Below are positions 26,745 to 34,193 of a stretch of 64,000 bases of DNA, piece by piece. The notes below the pieces were generated by a model. The model saw only the letters and a program-made list of their open reading frames with translations, was not told the origin of the DNA and did no database searches. The stretch's first letter is position 1; each line of letters begins with the position of its first letter. The stretch is from Bacteroidales bacterium. GTDB taxonomy: Bacteria > Bacteroidota > Bacteroidia > Bacteroidales > UBA932. The stretch is from NCBI GenBank assembly GCA_017534745.1, contig JAFXVX010000013.1:62001-126000 (forward strand), written 5' to 3'. The position numbers were made by a program, and so were the translations under genes.

Positions 26745-27701
26745 ATGAAAAACGTACTGGTAATTGGATCGACCGGGCAGATCGGGTCGGAACTGACGAT
26801 GAAGTTGAGGAGGCACTTGAGGGAAGGGACGGTTGTCGCCGGGTATATCAAAGGATCGGAGCCGAAGGGGGCGCTGCTGGAAAGTGGGCCGTCGGAGCTT
26901 GCGGATGTAAGGGATGCCAAAGGGATAACGGAGATCGTAAAGCGCTATAAGATAGACACTATCTACAATCTTGCCGCGCTTCTGTCCGCGACCGCGGAGC
27001 AGCGGCCGCTCCTGGCGTGGGACATCCAGATGAACGGGCTTATCAACGTGCTGGAAGTGGCGAGGCTCAACCGCTGCGCGGTGTTCACGCCCAGCTCGAT
27101 CGGCTCCTTCGGACCTACGACGCCGAAGGTCTCAACTCCGCAGGACACAATCCAGAGGCCGACTTCGATGTACGGCGTGACAAAGGTCGCGACCGAGCTC
27201 CTCTCCGACTACTATTTCCACAAATACGGCGTTGACACCCGCTCAGTCCGCTTCCCCGGCCTGATTTCCAACGTCACCCTCCCCGGCGGCGGCACGACCG
27301 ACTACGCAGTGGAGATTTACTACGCCGCCGTCAAGGGCGAAGAATTCGTCTGCCCCATCGCAGCTGGGACATATATGGACATGATGTATATGCCGGACGC
27401 TCTCCGCGCCGCCGTCAAGATAATGGAGGCGGATCCCTGGAAGCTGGTCCACCGCAACTCTTTCAACATCGCATCCATGAGTTTTGACCCCGAGATCCTT
27501 GCAGCAAAGATCCGCGAGCACATCCCGACCTTCACCATGAGATACCAGGTAGATCCTGTACGTCAGGCAATTGCAGATTCCTGGCCGGACAGCATGAACG
27601 ACAGGGCCGCTCGCGAAGAATGGGGCTGGAGACCCAAGTTCAATCTTGAGTCAATGACAATTGATATGATTGCTCACCTTAGGGGTAAACTTGGCGTCTG
27701 A
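26745..27701 (+). CDS. L-threonine 3-dehydrogenase, short-chain (SDR) type
   Basis: A 318-aa NAD-dependent extended SDR. The NAD motif is VIGSTGQIGSEL (residues 6-17); catalytic S, Y and K are in FTPSSIGSFGP (about 114) and TSMYGVTKVATE (about 140). YMDMMYMPDAL and the C-terminal WGWRPKF fit the threonine dehydrogenases of this type found in Bacteroidota. It oxidises threonine to 2-amino-3-oxobutyrate, which the divergent kbl product then splits. The strong hairpin at 27726-27763 ends the transcript. Identification rests on sequence pattern plus the kbl neighbour. Confidence 0.88.
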   Translation: MKNVLVIGSTGQIGSELTMKLRRHLREGTVVAGYIKGSEPKGALLESGPSELADVRDAKGITEIVKRYKIDTIYNLAALLSATAEQRPLLAWDIQMNGLINVLEVARLNRCAVFTPSSIGSFGPTTPKVSTPQDTIQRPTSMYGVTKVATELLSDYYFHKYGVDTRSVRFPGLISNVTLPGGGTTDYAVEIYYAAVKGEEFVCPIAAGTYMDMMYMPDALRAAVKIMEADPWKLVHRNSFNIASMSFDPEILAAKIREHIPTFTMRYQVDPVRQAIADSWPDSMNDRAAREEWGWRPKFNLESMTIDMIAHLRGKLGV

Positions 27702-27725
27702 AATTTAATCGGGTATAATATCTTT

Positions 27726-27763
27726 TAAACCGTAAGAAAACTTCACTTTTTTCTTACGGTTTA
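27726..27763 (+). terminator. Rho-independent terminator after threonine dehydrogenase
   Basis: Perfect 15-bp stem (27726-27740 with 27749-27763, 8-nt loop) with A-tract and T-tract at the two sides, 24 bp behind the stop codon. Confidence 0.85.
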
Positions 27764-27918
27764 TTATTTTAAGGCCGCCCGGCTCTAAAAAGCGAGCCAT
27801 TTCCGACCAAATTCAGCCTGAAATTCATTGAATTCAAAATTTTAATTATTTTTAATCCGTTGATAGTCAGCGCAGTACAAATTTTCTTCAAAAAAAGCGA
27901 AAAAAATTTTGAAAAAAA
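27764..27918. other. AT-rich intergenic stretch
   Basis: No gene or hairpin of note. The stretch becomes strongly A-rich toward 27890-27935, directly upstream of the promoter at 27919-27949, which would suit an UP-like region. Confidence 0.4.
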
Positions 27919-27949
27919 TTTGTAAATAAGAAAAAAAGCCGTACCTTTG
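27919..27949 (+). promoter_or_regulatory. Strong Bacteroidota-type promoter
   Basis: TTTG (27919-27922) and TACCTTTG (27942-27949) are 19 bp apart, the optimal match in this window. No protein frame follows; instead a short region with a terminal hairpin does. Confidence 0.75.
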
Positions 27950-27954
27950 TATCG

Positions 27955-28070
27955 GATTGAGGATGTCGGTGCTCTATCGCCCTCAGTCTATTGGTTATTA
28001 GTTTTAGTGTTATTAATTATGTGGTTAGTATGAGTGGTCCGCGCGCGAGCGTCGACGACTCATCTTTTTT
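27955..28070 (+). ncRNA. Candidate small noncoding RNA of about 115 nt
   Basis: A transcript started by the promoter at 27919-27949 would begin near 27955 and end at an imperfect hairpin (ATGAGT at 28030-28035 with ACTCAT at 28058-28063, extra pairs inside) followed by TTTTTT at 28065-28070. A short 5' stem TGAGG/CCTCA (27958-27962 with 27981-27985) is also possible. There is no open frame of size and the next gene on this strand is over 1 kb away. Size and architecture suit a stand-alone sRNA; I cannot assign it to a known class such as 6S RNA. Confidence 0.5.
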
Positions 28071-28081
28071 ATAGACGTACC

Positions 28082-28114
28082 AAAAAGCCCTGGACGAAAA
28101 ATCCAGGGCTTTTT
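28082..28114 (-). terminator. Terminator after tRNA-Gly
   Basis: Perfect 13-bp stem (28082-28094 with 28102-28114) flanked by A and T tracts, directly behind the tRNA 3' end. The symmetric tracts allow termination from both sides. Confidence 0.85.
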
Positions 28115-28115
28115 G

Positions 28116-28188
28116 AGCGGAATGCGAGGTTCGAACTCGTGGCCTGCGGCTTGGGAAGCCGCCGCTCTACCAACTGAGCTAATTCCGC
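28116..28188 (-). tRNA. tRNA-Gly (anticodon CCC)
   Basis: A 73-nt cloverleaf: acceptor stem GCGGAAT/ATTCCGC, D arm with AGCTCAGTTGGTAGAGC, anticodon stem GCGGC/GCCGC around loop TTCCCAA (anticodon CCC), and T arm CGAGTTCGAACCTCG. Discriminator base is T, as in bacterial glycine tRNAs. CCA is not encoded. It lies 41 bp downstream of the nitroreductase gene on the same strand. Confidence 0.95.
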
Positions 28189-28229
28189 ATCGGACGACAA
28201 ATGTCGAAATAAAATTTCAAAAAAGCAAA

Positions 28230-28925
28230 CTATTTCTTCCAGATGAAGTTGCCGGGGCCGGCGCCGATTTCGAAGTGGCGCTTGGCGATGCCGAGGTCTA
28301 TGGCGGTATAGCCGATCAAGGAGAACTTAGCCCTGGCGCTGACGGCAAGGCTGCCTTTCTCAAAGGAAAAGGCGTATTTCTGCTGGTTGACGGCGGACGG
28401 CGCGAGGATCACAGCCTTGATTCCCTCAAGAAACCAGTCCGGCACGTGCAAATGCGGCTCGGCCTCGATGAAATCTTGCGCCGTGCGTAGATTATGCTGG
28501 ACGCCCTGAGTCTCGCCGTATCCAATAGGGATGACGCAGTGCACCTTCTCCCCCGGCCTGAGTTTGAACGCACCGAACACCTCTTTATATGTAAGCCCGA
28601 CCCAGCAGGTGTTGAGCCCGAGCGTCTGCGCCAGAAGGACGATTCCTTCGCCATAGTAGCCAATCTTCTCCTTGGTCGCCTTGTCATTGCGTCCAGCCAT
28701 AACAAGATAGTTGCGCACTCCCCTGAAGACGCCGTACTGGAAATGCAGGAAATTGCTGCTCCCGAACGCCCTCGGCTCATTAAGCACCAGCTGGATATTA
28801 AGCCCCGACGCCGCATTCGCCTCGGCAATCGCCCCGCGAATCGCATCCAGTTTCTCCTTTTCTATCGGCCTGTCCGTATAGCGTCTCACGCTATGCCTCG
28901 CCTTGATTGCTTCCTGAAGTGTCAT
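28230..28925 (-). CDS. Nitroreductase family protein
   Basis: A 231-aa FMN enzyme. The N-terminal signature IKARHSVRRYTDRPIEKEKL (residues 7-26) is that of the nitroreductase superfamily; GIVLLAQTLGLNTCWVGLT (about 112-130) is the second FMN-contact block, and IDLGIAKRHFEIGA (about 209) lies near the C-terminus. It resembles the TM1586-like branch that is common in anaerobes. Electron acceptor unknown. The divergent region to the GTPase island at 29068 starts just beyond its start codon. Confidence 0.87.
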   Translation of the reverse strand: MTLQEAIKARHSVRRYTDRPIEKEKLDAIRGAIAEANAASGLNIQLVLNEPRAFGSSNFLHFQYGVFRGVRNYLVMAGRNDKATKEKIGYYGEGIVLLAQTLGLNTCWVGLTYKEVFGAFKLRPGEKVHCVIPIGYGETQGVQHNLRTAQDFIEAEPHLHVPDWFLEGIKAVILAPSAVNQQKYAFSFEKGSLAVSARAKFSLIGYTAIDLGIAKRHFEIGAGPGNFIWKK

Positions 28926-29067
28926 TCAACCTTGATTGTAATCGCTTTTCATTTCATGTCACAGCTTCAATCCCCGCTCAACCGCAAAGGTAAACATTGA
29001 TTTTCAAATAGCAATAAGATTTAAATTTAGCTCTCAGGGCAAAAAGGGGCTTGAAGATTCATGCTCA

Positions 29068-29101
29068 TTTGGAAAGGATAATGCGATTTTTGTTATATTT
29101 G
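29068..29101 (+). promoter_or_regulatory. Promoter of the GTPase/structured-RNA island
   Basis: TTTG at 29068-29071 and TATATTTG at 29094-29101. The spacing of 22 bp is slightly long for the consensus, but the -7 box is perfect. Transcription would start near 29107, more than 300 nt before the first protein start. Confidence 0.55.
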
Positions 29102-29106
29102 CAACT

Positions 29107-29400
29107 GTCAGAGGGAAAAATCCTCTGATAAAGGTGCATTAGCGCTTGGGCCTTGACCAAATACCCGCCAAGTATTTTATTATCAAGAGGCTAAGAAGTG
29201 AAATGCTCTCTTTTCACCGTTGTCTATGCTGGACTGCCAATCTGGTAGCATCCTCCATAACGATCGGGTGGAGAGGTGATGTTTCTTCGAACGTACTCTT
29301 GATGGGCCTCTTGGCGGGGGCTCGGGTCAAGTACCGGACGGCTACTGAATCTCCCCACCTTTGTTGTATTATGCCGTTTCTGGGAGATTGGCGACAAAAT
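29107..29400 (+). ncRNA. Highly structured RNA or 5' leader upstream of DUF6140 gene
   Basis: About 300 bases without a credible protein frame but with many complementary segments. Local hairpins: TCAGAGG/CCTCTGA (29108-29114, 29122-29128), GTGAAA/TTTCAC (29198-29203, 29212-29217), ATGCT/AGCAT (29226-29230, 29247-29251), CTCCA/TGGAG (29253-29257, 29269-29273), AATCTCCC/GGGAGATT (29348-29355, 29382-29389). Long-range pairs: CTTGACC/GGTCAAG (29152-29158, 29325-29331) and CAAGAGGC/GCCTCTTG (29184-29191, 29306-29313). The latter competes with ATCAAGAG/CTCTTGAT (29182-29189, 29296-29303), so two states are possible. It matches no RNA class I know (not RNase P, tmRNA, SRP or 6S by motif). Confidence 0.55.
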
Positions 29401-29419
29401 ATGACGCAGTTTACAACGC

Positions 29420-29638
29420 ATGGCTAGATTTCTAATTACAACAAAAAAACAAACCCAATGGAACGGTATCCGTATCGAACCCGGAATGTCTGTCGAGGTC
29501 ATTACTCCTTACCCCCTCAATCCTGTGACCACCAATGGAGGTCAGAGCGTCATAGAAGCCTTCCAGCGAATCTATGGTGTTGACATTAAGAAGGCTGGGA
29601 TATTGAGCACTGCGTTTTTGGATGTGAAACAAGTATAA
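29420..29638 (+). CDS. DUF6140 family small protein
   Basis: A 72-aa protein. The pattern KTQWNGIRIEPGMSVEV, then PVTTNGGQSVIEAFQRIYGVDIKKAG, fits what I recall of the DUF6140 family of small Bacteroidota proteins; the family name should be checked. No membrane segment or signal peptide. It is the first gene of a low-GC four-gene island and lies just 20 bp behind the structured RNA region. Gap to the GTPase gene is 12 bp. Function unknown. Confidence 0.7.
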   Translation: MARFLITTKKQTQWNGIRIEPGMSVEVITPYPLNPVTTNGGQSVIEAFQRIYGVDIKKAGILSTAFLDVKQV

Positions 29639-29650
29639 AAATATTGGATT

Positions 29651-30256
29651 ATGGCGAATATACTATTATTTGGGCCACATGAGGCAGGGAAAACTCAATT
29701 GTACAAGTCCTTGAAATGGGAAGTTGATCCACCTTCCGGCCAGACAGACCTTGAGGAATATCGCGTTAATAAAGATAATTTTTGGGGCTTCCTAGGCCTA
29801 AGTAAGTATTCTATTTATGAAATAGGAGGGAAAGACATTTATCTTAAAGATAAGGATCTTCTTCAAAATAATTTTTTGACCAACGACAAACTTGTATTTG
29901 TTTTTAATGGTAATACCCTCATAGATGAACTCTCAAATCCAGAAAAAGGTGGATATATTAGTCATCTTCTTCGCTGCTATGTAATGCCTGCACTTAAATT
30001 GCAATATAAAGAGGGGACATTAGATGTCTTAAAACGAGATATCCGATTTATCGCAACGCATGAGGATCAATATTCCGGACTTAGCGATATGGAGAGTGAA
30101 ATCTTCTCAAAAATTGAAAAAGCTAATTCCGAATATCTTAAGATCGCTAATGCTTTGAGGTATCCTTTTAAGGAGCTTTTTCGAGGAAACCTTTTTTGTG
30201 TAGATGCCAGGGATTGTGCCCACGTCAGTGAGGTGATGAAACAAATTTTAAAATAA
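29651..30256 (+). CDS. Divergent small GTPase-like protein
   Basis: A 201-aa soluble protein with a P-loop at the very N-terminus, GPHEAGKTQ (residues 8-16). A G3-like motif YEIGGKD (about 58) resembles the D-x-G-G of ARF/SR-beta GTPases with glutamate in place of aspartate, and FIATHEDQ (about 137) stands where NKxD is expected, with threonine-histidine replacing asparagine-lysine. CVDARD near 187 may be the G5 position. So it is ARF-like but with altered guanine-specificity residues; nucleotide preference is uncertain. Codon use is much more AT-rich than the neighbouring genes outside the island. Confidence 0.7.
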   Translation: MANILLFGPHEAGKTQLYKSLKWEVDPPSGQTDLEEYRVNKDNFWGFLGLSKYSIYEIGGKDIYLKDKDLLQNNFLTNDKLVFVFNGNTLIDELSNPEKGGYISHLLRCYVMPALKLQYKEGTLDVLKRDIRFIATHEDQYSGLSDMESEIFSKIEKANSEYLKIANALRYPFKELFRGNLFCVDARDCAHVSEVMKQILK

Positions 30257-30272
30257 CTCACATAAGAACAAT

Positions 30273-30761
30273 ATGAAAACAATTCTAACTCATCAAAGTG
30301 CATTTTATCAAGGACCGGATGTGCTTATTATAGATGGAGAAAAGTCGACATTTTCAAGTACTCAACCCCAGGTGGATGCCCTAAAAAAGTTGAAAGCCGT
30401 TTTGCAGCCTAGTAATCATAAAAGGATTCCATATCTTTTAGGAAAAGGGGACTCTTCAAAATCACTGAAAGTATTTATTTCAGAGAAAAAAGAGATGGTG
30501 ATATCCTCCAATTTTCTCACCCTGGATGACAAGAAACGTAGGATCAGTTATAATTACTATAGTGATACTATTGACAAGCCTGAGAAAGTTCTCCGTGTCT
30601 TCCTTGATGACTGTAGAATCGCCGAGATGAAACCATCACCGGAGGATATTGACATAATTAGAAAGTATTTAAGATACTATAATAACCGTGGGACAACCTT
30701 TGCCATATTAGGTGTGACTGCGATTGCTTTTGTTGTTGCGTTGATTAAAATAATTTTCTAA
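30273..30761 (+). CDS. Unknown protein with C-terminal membrane anchor
   Basis: A 162-aa protein of no family I recognise. Residues 1-135 look cytosolic, with several lysine-rich strands. Residues 141-162 are one hydrophobic segment (TTFAILGVTAIAFVVALIKI) at the extreme C-terminus, so it is tail-anchored with the N-terminal domain inside. It follows the GTPase gene by 16 bp and precedes another tail-anchored protein by 6 bp. The shared topology of the two suggests that they and the GTPase meet at the inner membrane. Confidence 0.65.
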   Translation: MKTILTHQSAFYQGPDVLIIDGEKSTFSSTQPQVDALKKLKAVLQPSNHKRIPYLLGKGDSSKSLKVFISEKKEMVISSNFLTLDDKKRRISYNYYSDTIDKPEKVLRVFLDDCRIAEMKPSPEDIDIIRKYLRYYNNRGTTFAILGVTAIAFVVALIKIIF

Positions 30762-30767
30762 AAAGAT

Positions 30768-31679
30768 ATGGGACAAGATTTTGAACTTAAACCGGCCATT
30801 TGTGTCCTCAATCCGGACGATGTTTATAATTTGAAGGAAAAGTATCCTGAAGAAAGTTACTATTGTCTTACTCCATACGATGCCATCGAATTAAAAAAGG
30901 CAGGTGTTTCTTTCCCGGAGGATACGCCTCTTAAAGAAGGTTTGATTCTTACCAGGGATGCAAATAGGCGCGGATATTACTATAGAACTAACGAGACAGA
31001 CTGCCGCATTATCAATGAGCGCTGTCTGGCATTAGAAGCTATTCTGTCATATTTGGGCGGAAAAGAATTCCGATATGCTGAAACTACTTCCTTCAGGGGT
31101 AACCATCAAGTTGGAGTTAATGTAGATGCAAACGTAAAAGTTCCTAAAGTATCACTGGGTGTATCGAATAATACTGATGTTGAAACTGATAAGGATTTAG
31201 GGGAAAGCGAAGAAAAAATTGTTTCGGCAAAATGGGAAGGAAAATATACACGAGAGGGATATATTCGGGCCCATAAACTAGCAGAAATTAACGGTTTACT
31301 TAATGATCCTAAAATTGCATCATTATTTGAACAACGGACTCCTAGTCACCCCAATCCCATAGAAACACAAGAATATCACGTGAATATCACCGCTGATTTG
31401 GACAATAATGTTCGTGTTCTTAATGAACTTCAAGGAAAACTAAAGAATAAAGTCGATGTTGAACTTAAGGTAAATGTCGAGACTTCTCGTAGCATGAATC
31501 AGGCTTCAACTGTTGATTTCTTTATTTCATTTGGACCAATCCCGAAGGAAGAAACCCGGAATGTCAATACATGTGAGGATATTTCGCCAATAGTCAGAAG
31601 AAGAAAAAAATGGCTCTGGCCCACAATTGCTTCAGTGGTCATCGTTACGATAGCGACTATCCTTTTCATTGTATTATAA
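30768..31679 (+). CDS. Unknown protein with C-terminal membrane anchor
   Basis: A 303-aa protein with a cytosolic N-terminal region and a single hydrophobic segment at the end (WLWPTIASVVIVTIATILFI, about 283-302) preceded by a basic stretch RRRKK, which places the N-terminal part inside. Residues 15-95 contain short motifs such as YYCLTPYDAIELKKAG; residues 120-250 are rich in beta-type sequence with repeated V-D-V and N-V-D-A patterns. No known domain recognised. Last gene of the island; a strong bidirectional terminator follows within 25 bp. Confidence 0.65.
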   Translation: MGQDFELKPAICVLNPDDVYNLKEKYPEESYYCLTPYDAIELKKAGVSFPEDTPLKEGLILTRDANRRGYYYRTNETDCRIINERCLALEAILSYLGGKEFRYAETTSFRGNHQVGVNVDANVKVPKVSLGVSNNTDVETDKDLGESEEKIVSAKWEGKYTREGYIRAHKLAEINGLLNDPKIASLFEQRTPSHPNPIETQEYHVNITADLDNNVRVLNELQGKLKNKVDVELKVNVETSRSMNQASTVDFFISFGPIPKEETRNVNTCEDISPIVRRRKKWLWPTIASVVIVTIATILFIVL

Positions 31680-31702
31680 GATATAGGTCATCGCCACGAT
31701 AT

Positions 31703-31740
31703 AGAAAGAGCCCGTAGGCTAACGTCTACAGGCTCTTTCT
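31703..31740. terminator. Bidirectional terminator between island and polyene operon
   Basis: A 15-bp stem with one mismatch (31703-31717 with 31726-31740) and an 8-nt loop, with A-rich and T-rich edges. It separates the plus-strand island from the convergent minus-strand MMPL gene and can serve both. Confidence 0.85.
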
Positions 31741-31763
31741 TTTGTACTGTATATAGGGTCTGA

Positions 31764-34193
31764 TTAGATCAGGCGGCCGGTGAGGATGGTGCGGCGAAGG
31801 TAGGCGGATTTGAGCATTACCTTGAAGAGGAAGGGCTGGAGGGTGTAGGTGAAGAGGATGGTGGAGACCATGCCGATGAGGGTGCAGACGCCGATGGAGT
31901 GGACGGCGGGGTGGCGGGCAAAGAGCATGGAGACGACGACCGTGACGAGAACAAAGGCGGAGAAGAAGATAGCGCCTTTGTGGTAGTCGAGGAGGGTCGT
32001 GTCCTCGCCCCTGGCGTCAGCGAGGAGGCCGTTCATGACGAATATGCTGTAGTCCACGCCGATACCGAAGATAAACGTCGATATCACTATATTAATAAGG
32101 TTGAACTGCAGGCCGAAGATTGCCATGATCCCCTGGACGACGTACCAGCTCAGGAACATCGGGAGGAACGAAAGCAGTGATATCCAGATGTTTCTGAAGG
32201 CGAGAAGAAGGACGATGAACACGAAGACCGATGAAATCAGTAGCGTTGTATTGAAGTCCTTGTGGACCAGCTCGATCATGCTGCCAGTGTAGAAGAATGG
32301 GTCAACGACAACCGGACCGCCGGAAGCATCAACGGCGGCGTCTATCTCGTCCTTGTTCTCAGGAAGGATCTCGACAGAGTTGAATATCAGGTATTTCCCG
32401 CCGCTCTCCTCGATGAAATTGCACAGCAGAGCTTTCGGCAGCACATCGCTCGAATAGAGGTCTCCCGGCTCGTAGTCGTCCTCGACCATGGCGTAGAACG
32501 GCTCGAACATATCCGGGGAGAGCTCGTACTTTTTCGCTGATGCTGTGAGGACTTTCCTTACCTCAGCGACCTTCTCAGGACTCCAGTAGGCCTTCCAGGC
32601 GGCAATTCTCTCCTCCTGGCTCTTTGTAGTCGCAAAGAGCGAAGGGACAATAGGAGTGTATTGTTCTATACGTCCAGCATCGCGGAGTGAATCCAGCAGC
32701 GCAGTGAGGGCGACATTGGCTTCGAGAGCCTCGTCGAGGGTCTCCGCCGCCACCGCGTAGTGGCGCTGGAGGTTGCCGTGGAGATTCTTACTATTGTAGA
32801 TATCTTCAGAGCGGAGCACTTCGTCACTGATGTAGCCTATATTCTTTAGGTTGTTGTCGAACTTCACTTTAGGAGCGAAGACGAAGCCCACAAAGACGAG
32901 GGCAACGACAAGCGATATGAGCCAGCCACGCCGCTCGTACGGGTAGCTGTTAATCTTTCCTATCGCATTGAATATCTTCTCATTGCGGGCCGTATCGTCC
33001 TCCTTGAGCATTGGCGGGAGGAAGGCCAGGGCGAAGAAGGTCGTCCCGATGAGACCGAAGGTCGCATAGAGGCCGAAATCGCGGAGGAGTTCGCTCTCGG
33101 TGAAAAGGAGGCCGAGGAAGGCGCCGATAGTCGTGATGCAGCCAAGGCAGACCGGAGTGGACTCGTCAGTGAGCATCTTTTCTATCGAGCCGACATAGCG
33201 CTGGTGGATAAGCACGTGGAGGCAGTAGCTGAGTGCGACGCCAAGGACCACTGAGCCGATACCGAGGGCGAGGAAGGACATCCCGCCCTTGATCCAATAG
33301 AGGCAGGCCATCGAGAAAACGGCGCCATAGACCACCGGAAGCAGGTTTTGCCAGACGATGCCAAGACCCTTGAAGGCGAAGAACAGGACTATCAGTATAA
33401 AGACAAGCGAGAGACCTATCGTATAGACGATGTCGCGCTTAGTCATAGCAGCGTTGTCGGCGCTTCGCACCGGCCCGCCATGCATAACGATATCCACTTC
33501 AGGATGCGCTTCCATCACGACAGCCTTCCTGCGTCGCAGCTCCTTGATGAGATTGGTAGCGGACTGAGAATCGAATAACTGGAACTCCGGCGATATGAAA
33601 GCCAACGCTACCGTGGAATCAGCCGAAAACAGGTGACCGTCCACGACAGTAAAACCGGCGGCACCTTTAGGAAGGAGGAGCGATTTAAGGTTGAAAGGGT
33701 CGGTCGCGACCATCTGAGTCGCGCTGCCCGTCCAGTCGTTCATCACCAGTTCCGCATTGTGCGGCATAATCTCATCGACCGATGCAATCGCCTCATCGAA
33801 AGCGGAATAGAGGCTTGTATCCACGAACGAAGGCACGTGGGCCATAGCGAAATCAAGGGCATTGATCGCGACATCGGGACCTACGGCATAGAGCGCCGTC
33901 GCATCGAGCGAATCCATATACTCATCAACGATGCTGCCGAGCTCAGTGGGAGATAGCTCACTCCCCTCCTTCGAGGTGAACTGCACGAAGACCTTGTCCT
34001 TGATCTTGAGATTGCCGAAGACAAGGCCGCTGTCCTCGCTGCCGGCCGAAGGCAGCAGCTTGGCAAGGTCCTCCTCGAAGTGCAGTTTTGTCGCAAAAAA
34101 AGCGAAGACGGCAAAGCTCACGACCATGATCGTGTAGAGCGCCCACTTGTGTCCCCTGAAGAAACGGTATATCGGAAGGAATATTTTTTCCAT
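31764..34193 (-). CDS. MMPL/RND-family exporter
   Basis: An 809-aa inner-membrane transporter with the RND-like layout: one TM helix at residues 17-36, a periplasmic domain of about 190 aa, a block of five or six TM helices (about 245-390), a second TM-proximal helix near 425-440, another periplasmic domain, and a final TM block (about 640-795). Acidic residues in FGIGVDYSIFVMNG (about 716) are as in proton-driven MMPL proteins. Last gene of the aryl-polyene-like operon, directly adjacent to the ligase gene. It probably exports the lipid product or its precursor across the inner membrane. Confidence 0.85.
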   Translation of the reverse strand: MEKIFLPIYRFFRGHKWALYTIMVVSFAVFAFFATKLHFEEDLAKLLPSAGSEDSGLVFGNLKIKDKVFVQFTSKEGSELSPTELGSIVDEYMDSLDATALYAVGPDVAINALDFAMAHVPSFVDTSLYSAFDEAIASVDEIMPHNAELVMNDWTGSATQMVATDPFNLKSLLLPKGAAGFTVVDGHLFSADSTVALAFISPEFQLFDSQSATNLIKELRRRKAVVMEAHPEVDIVMHGGPVRSADNAAMTKRDIVYTIGLSLVFILIVLFFAFKGLGIVWQNLLPVVYGAVFSMACLYWIKGGMSFLALGIGSVVLGVALSYCLHVLIHQRYVGSIEKMLTDESTPVCLGCITTIGAFLGLLFTESELLRDFGLYATFGLIGTTFFALAFLPPMLKEDDTARNEKIFNAIGKINSYPYERRGWLISLVVALVFVGFVFAPKVKFDNNLKNIGYISDEVLRSEDIYNSKNLHGNLQRHYAVAAETLDEALEANVALTALLDSLRDAGRIEQYTPIVPSLFATTKSQEERIAAWKAYWSPEKVAEVRKVLTASAKKYELSPDMFEPFYAMVEDDYEPGDLYSSDVLPKALLCNFIEESGGKYLIFNSVEILPENKDEIDAAVDASGGPVVVDPFFYTGSMIELVHKDFNTTLLISSVFVFIVLLLAFRNIWISLLSFLPMFLSWYVVQGIMAIFGLQFNLINIVISTFIFGIGVDYSIFVMNGLLADARGEDTTLLDYHKGAIFFSAFVLVTVVVSMLFARHPAVHSIGVCTLIGMVSTILFTYTLQPFLFKVMLKSAYLRRTILTGRLI

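Noticed and set aside
29146..29427. 93-codon frame in the structured RNA region
   Set aside because: Begins with TTG, has no protein-like pattern and coincides with segments needed for RNA stems.
29420..31679. Prophage or conjugative remnant
   Set aside because: The AT-rich island has no integrase, transposase, structural phage gene or flanking repeat that I could see, and the tRNA lies about 900 bp away on the far side of the nitroreductase with no duplicated 3' end visible.
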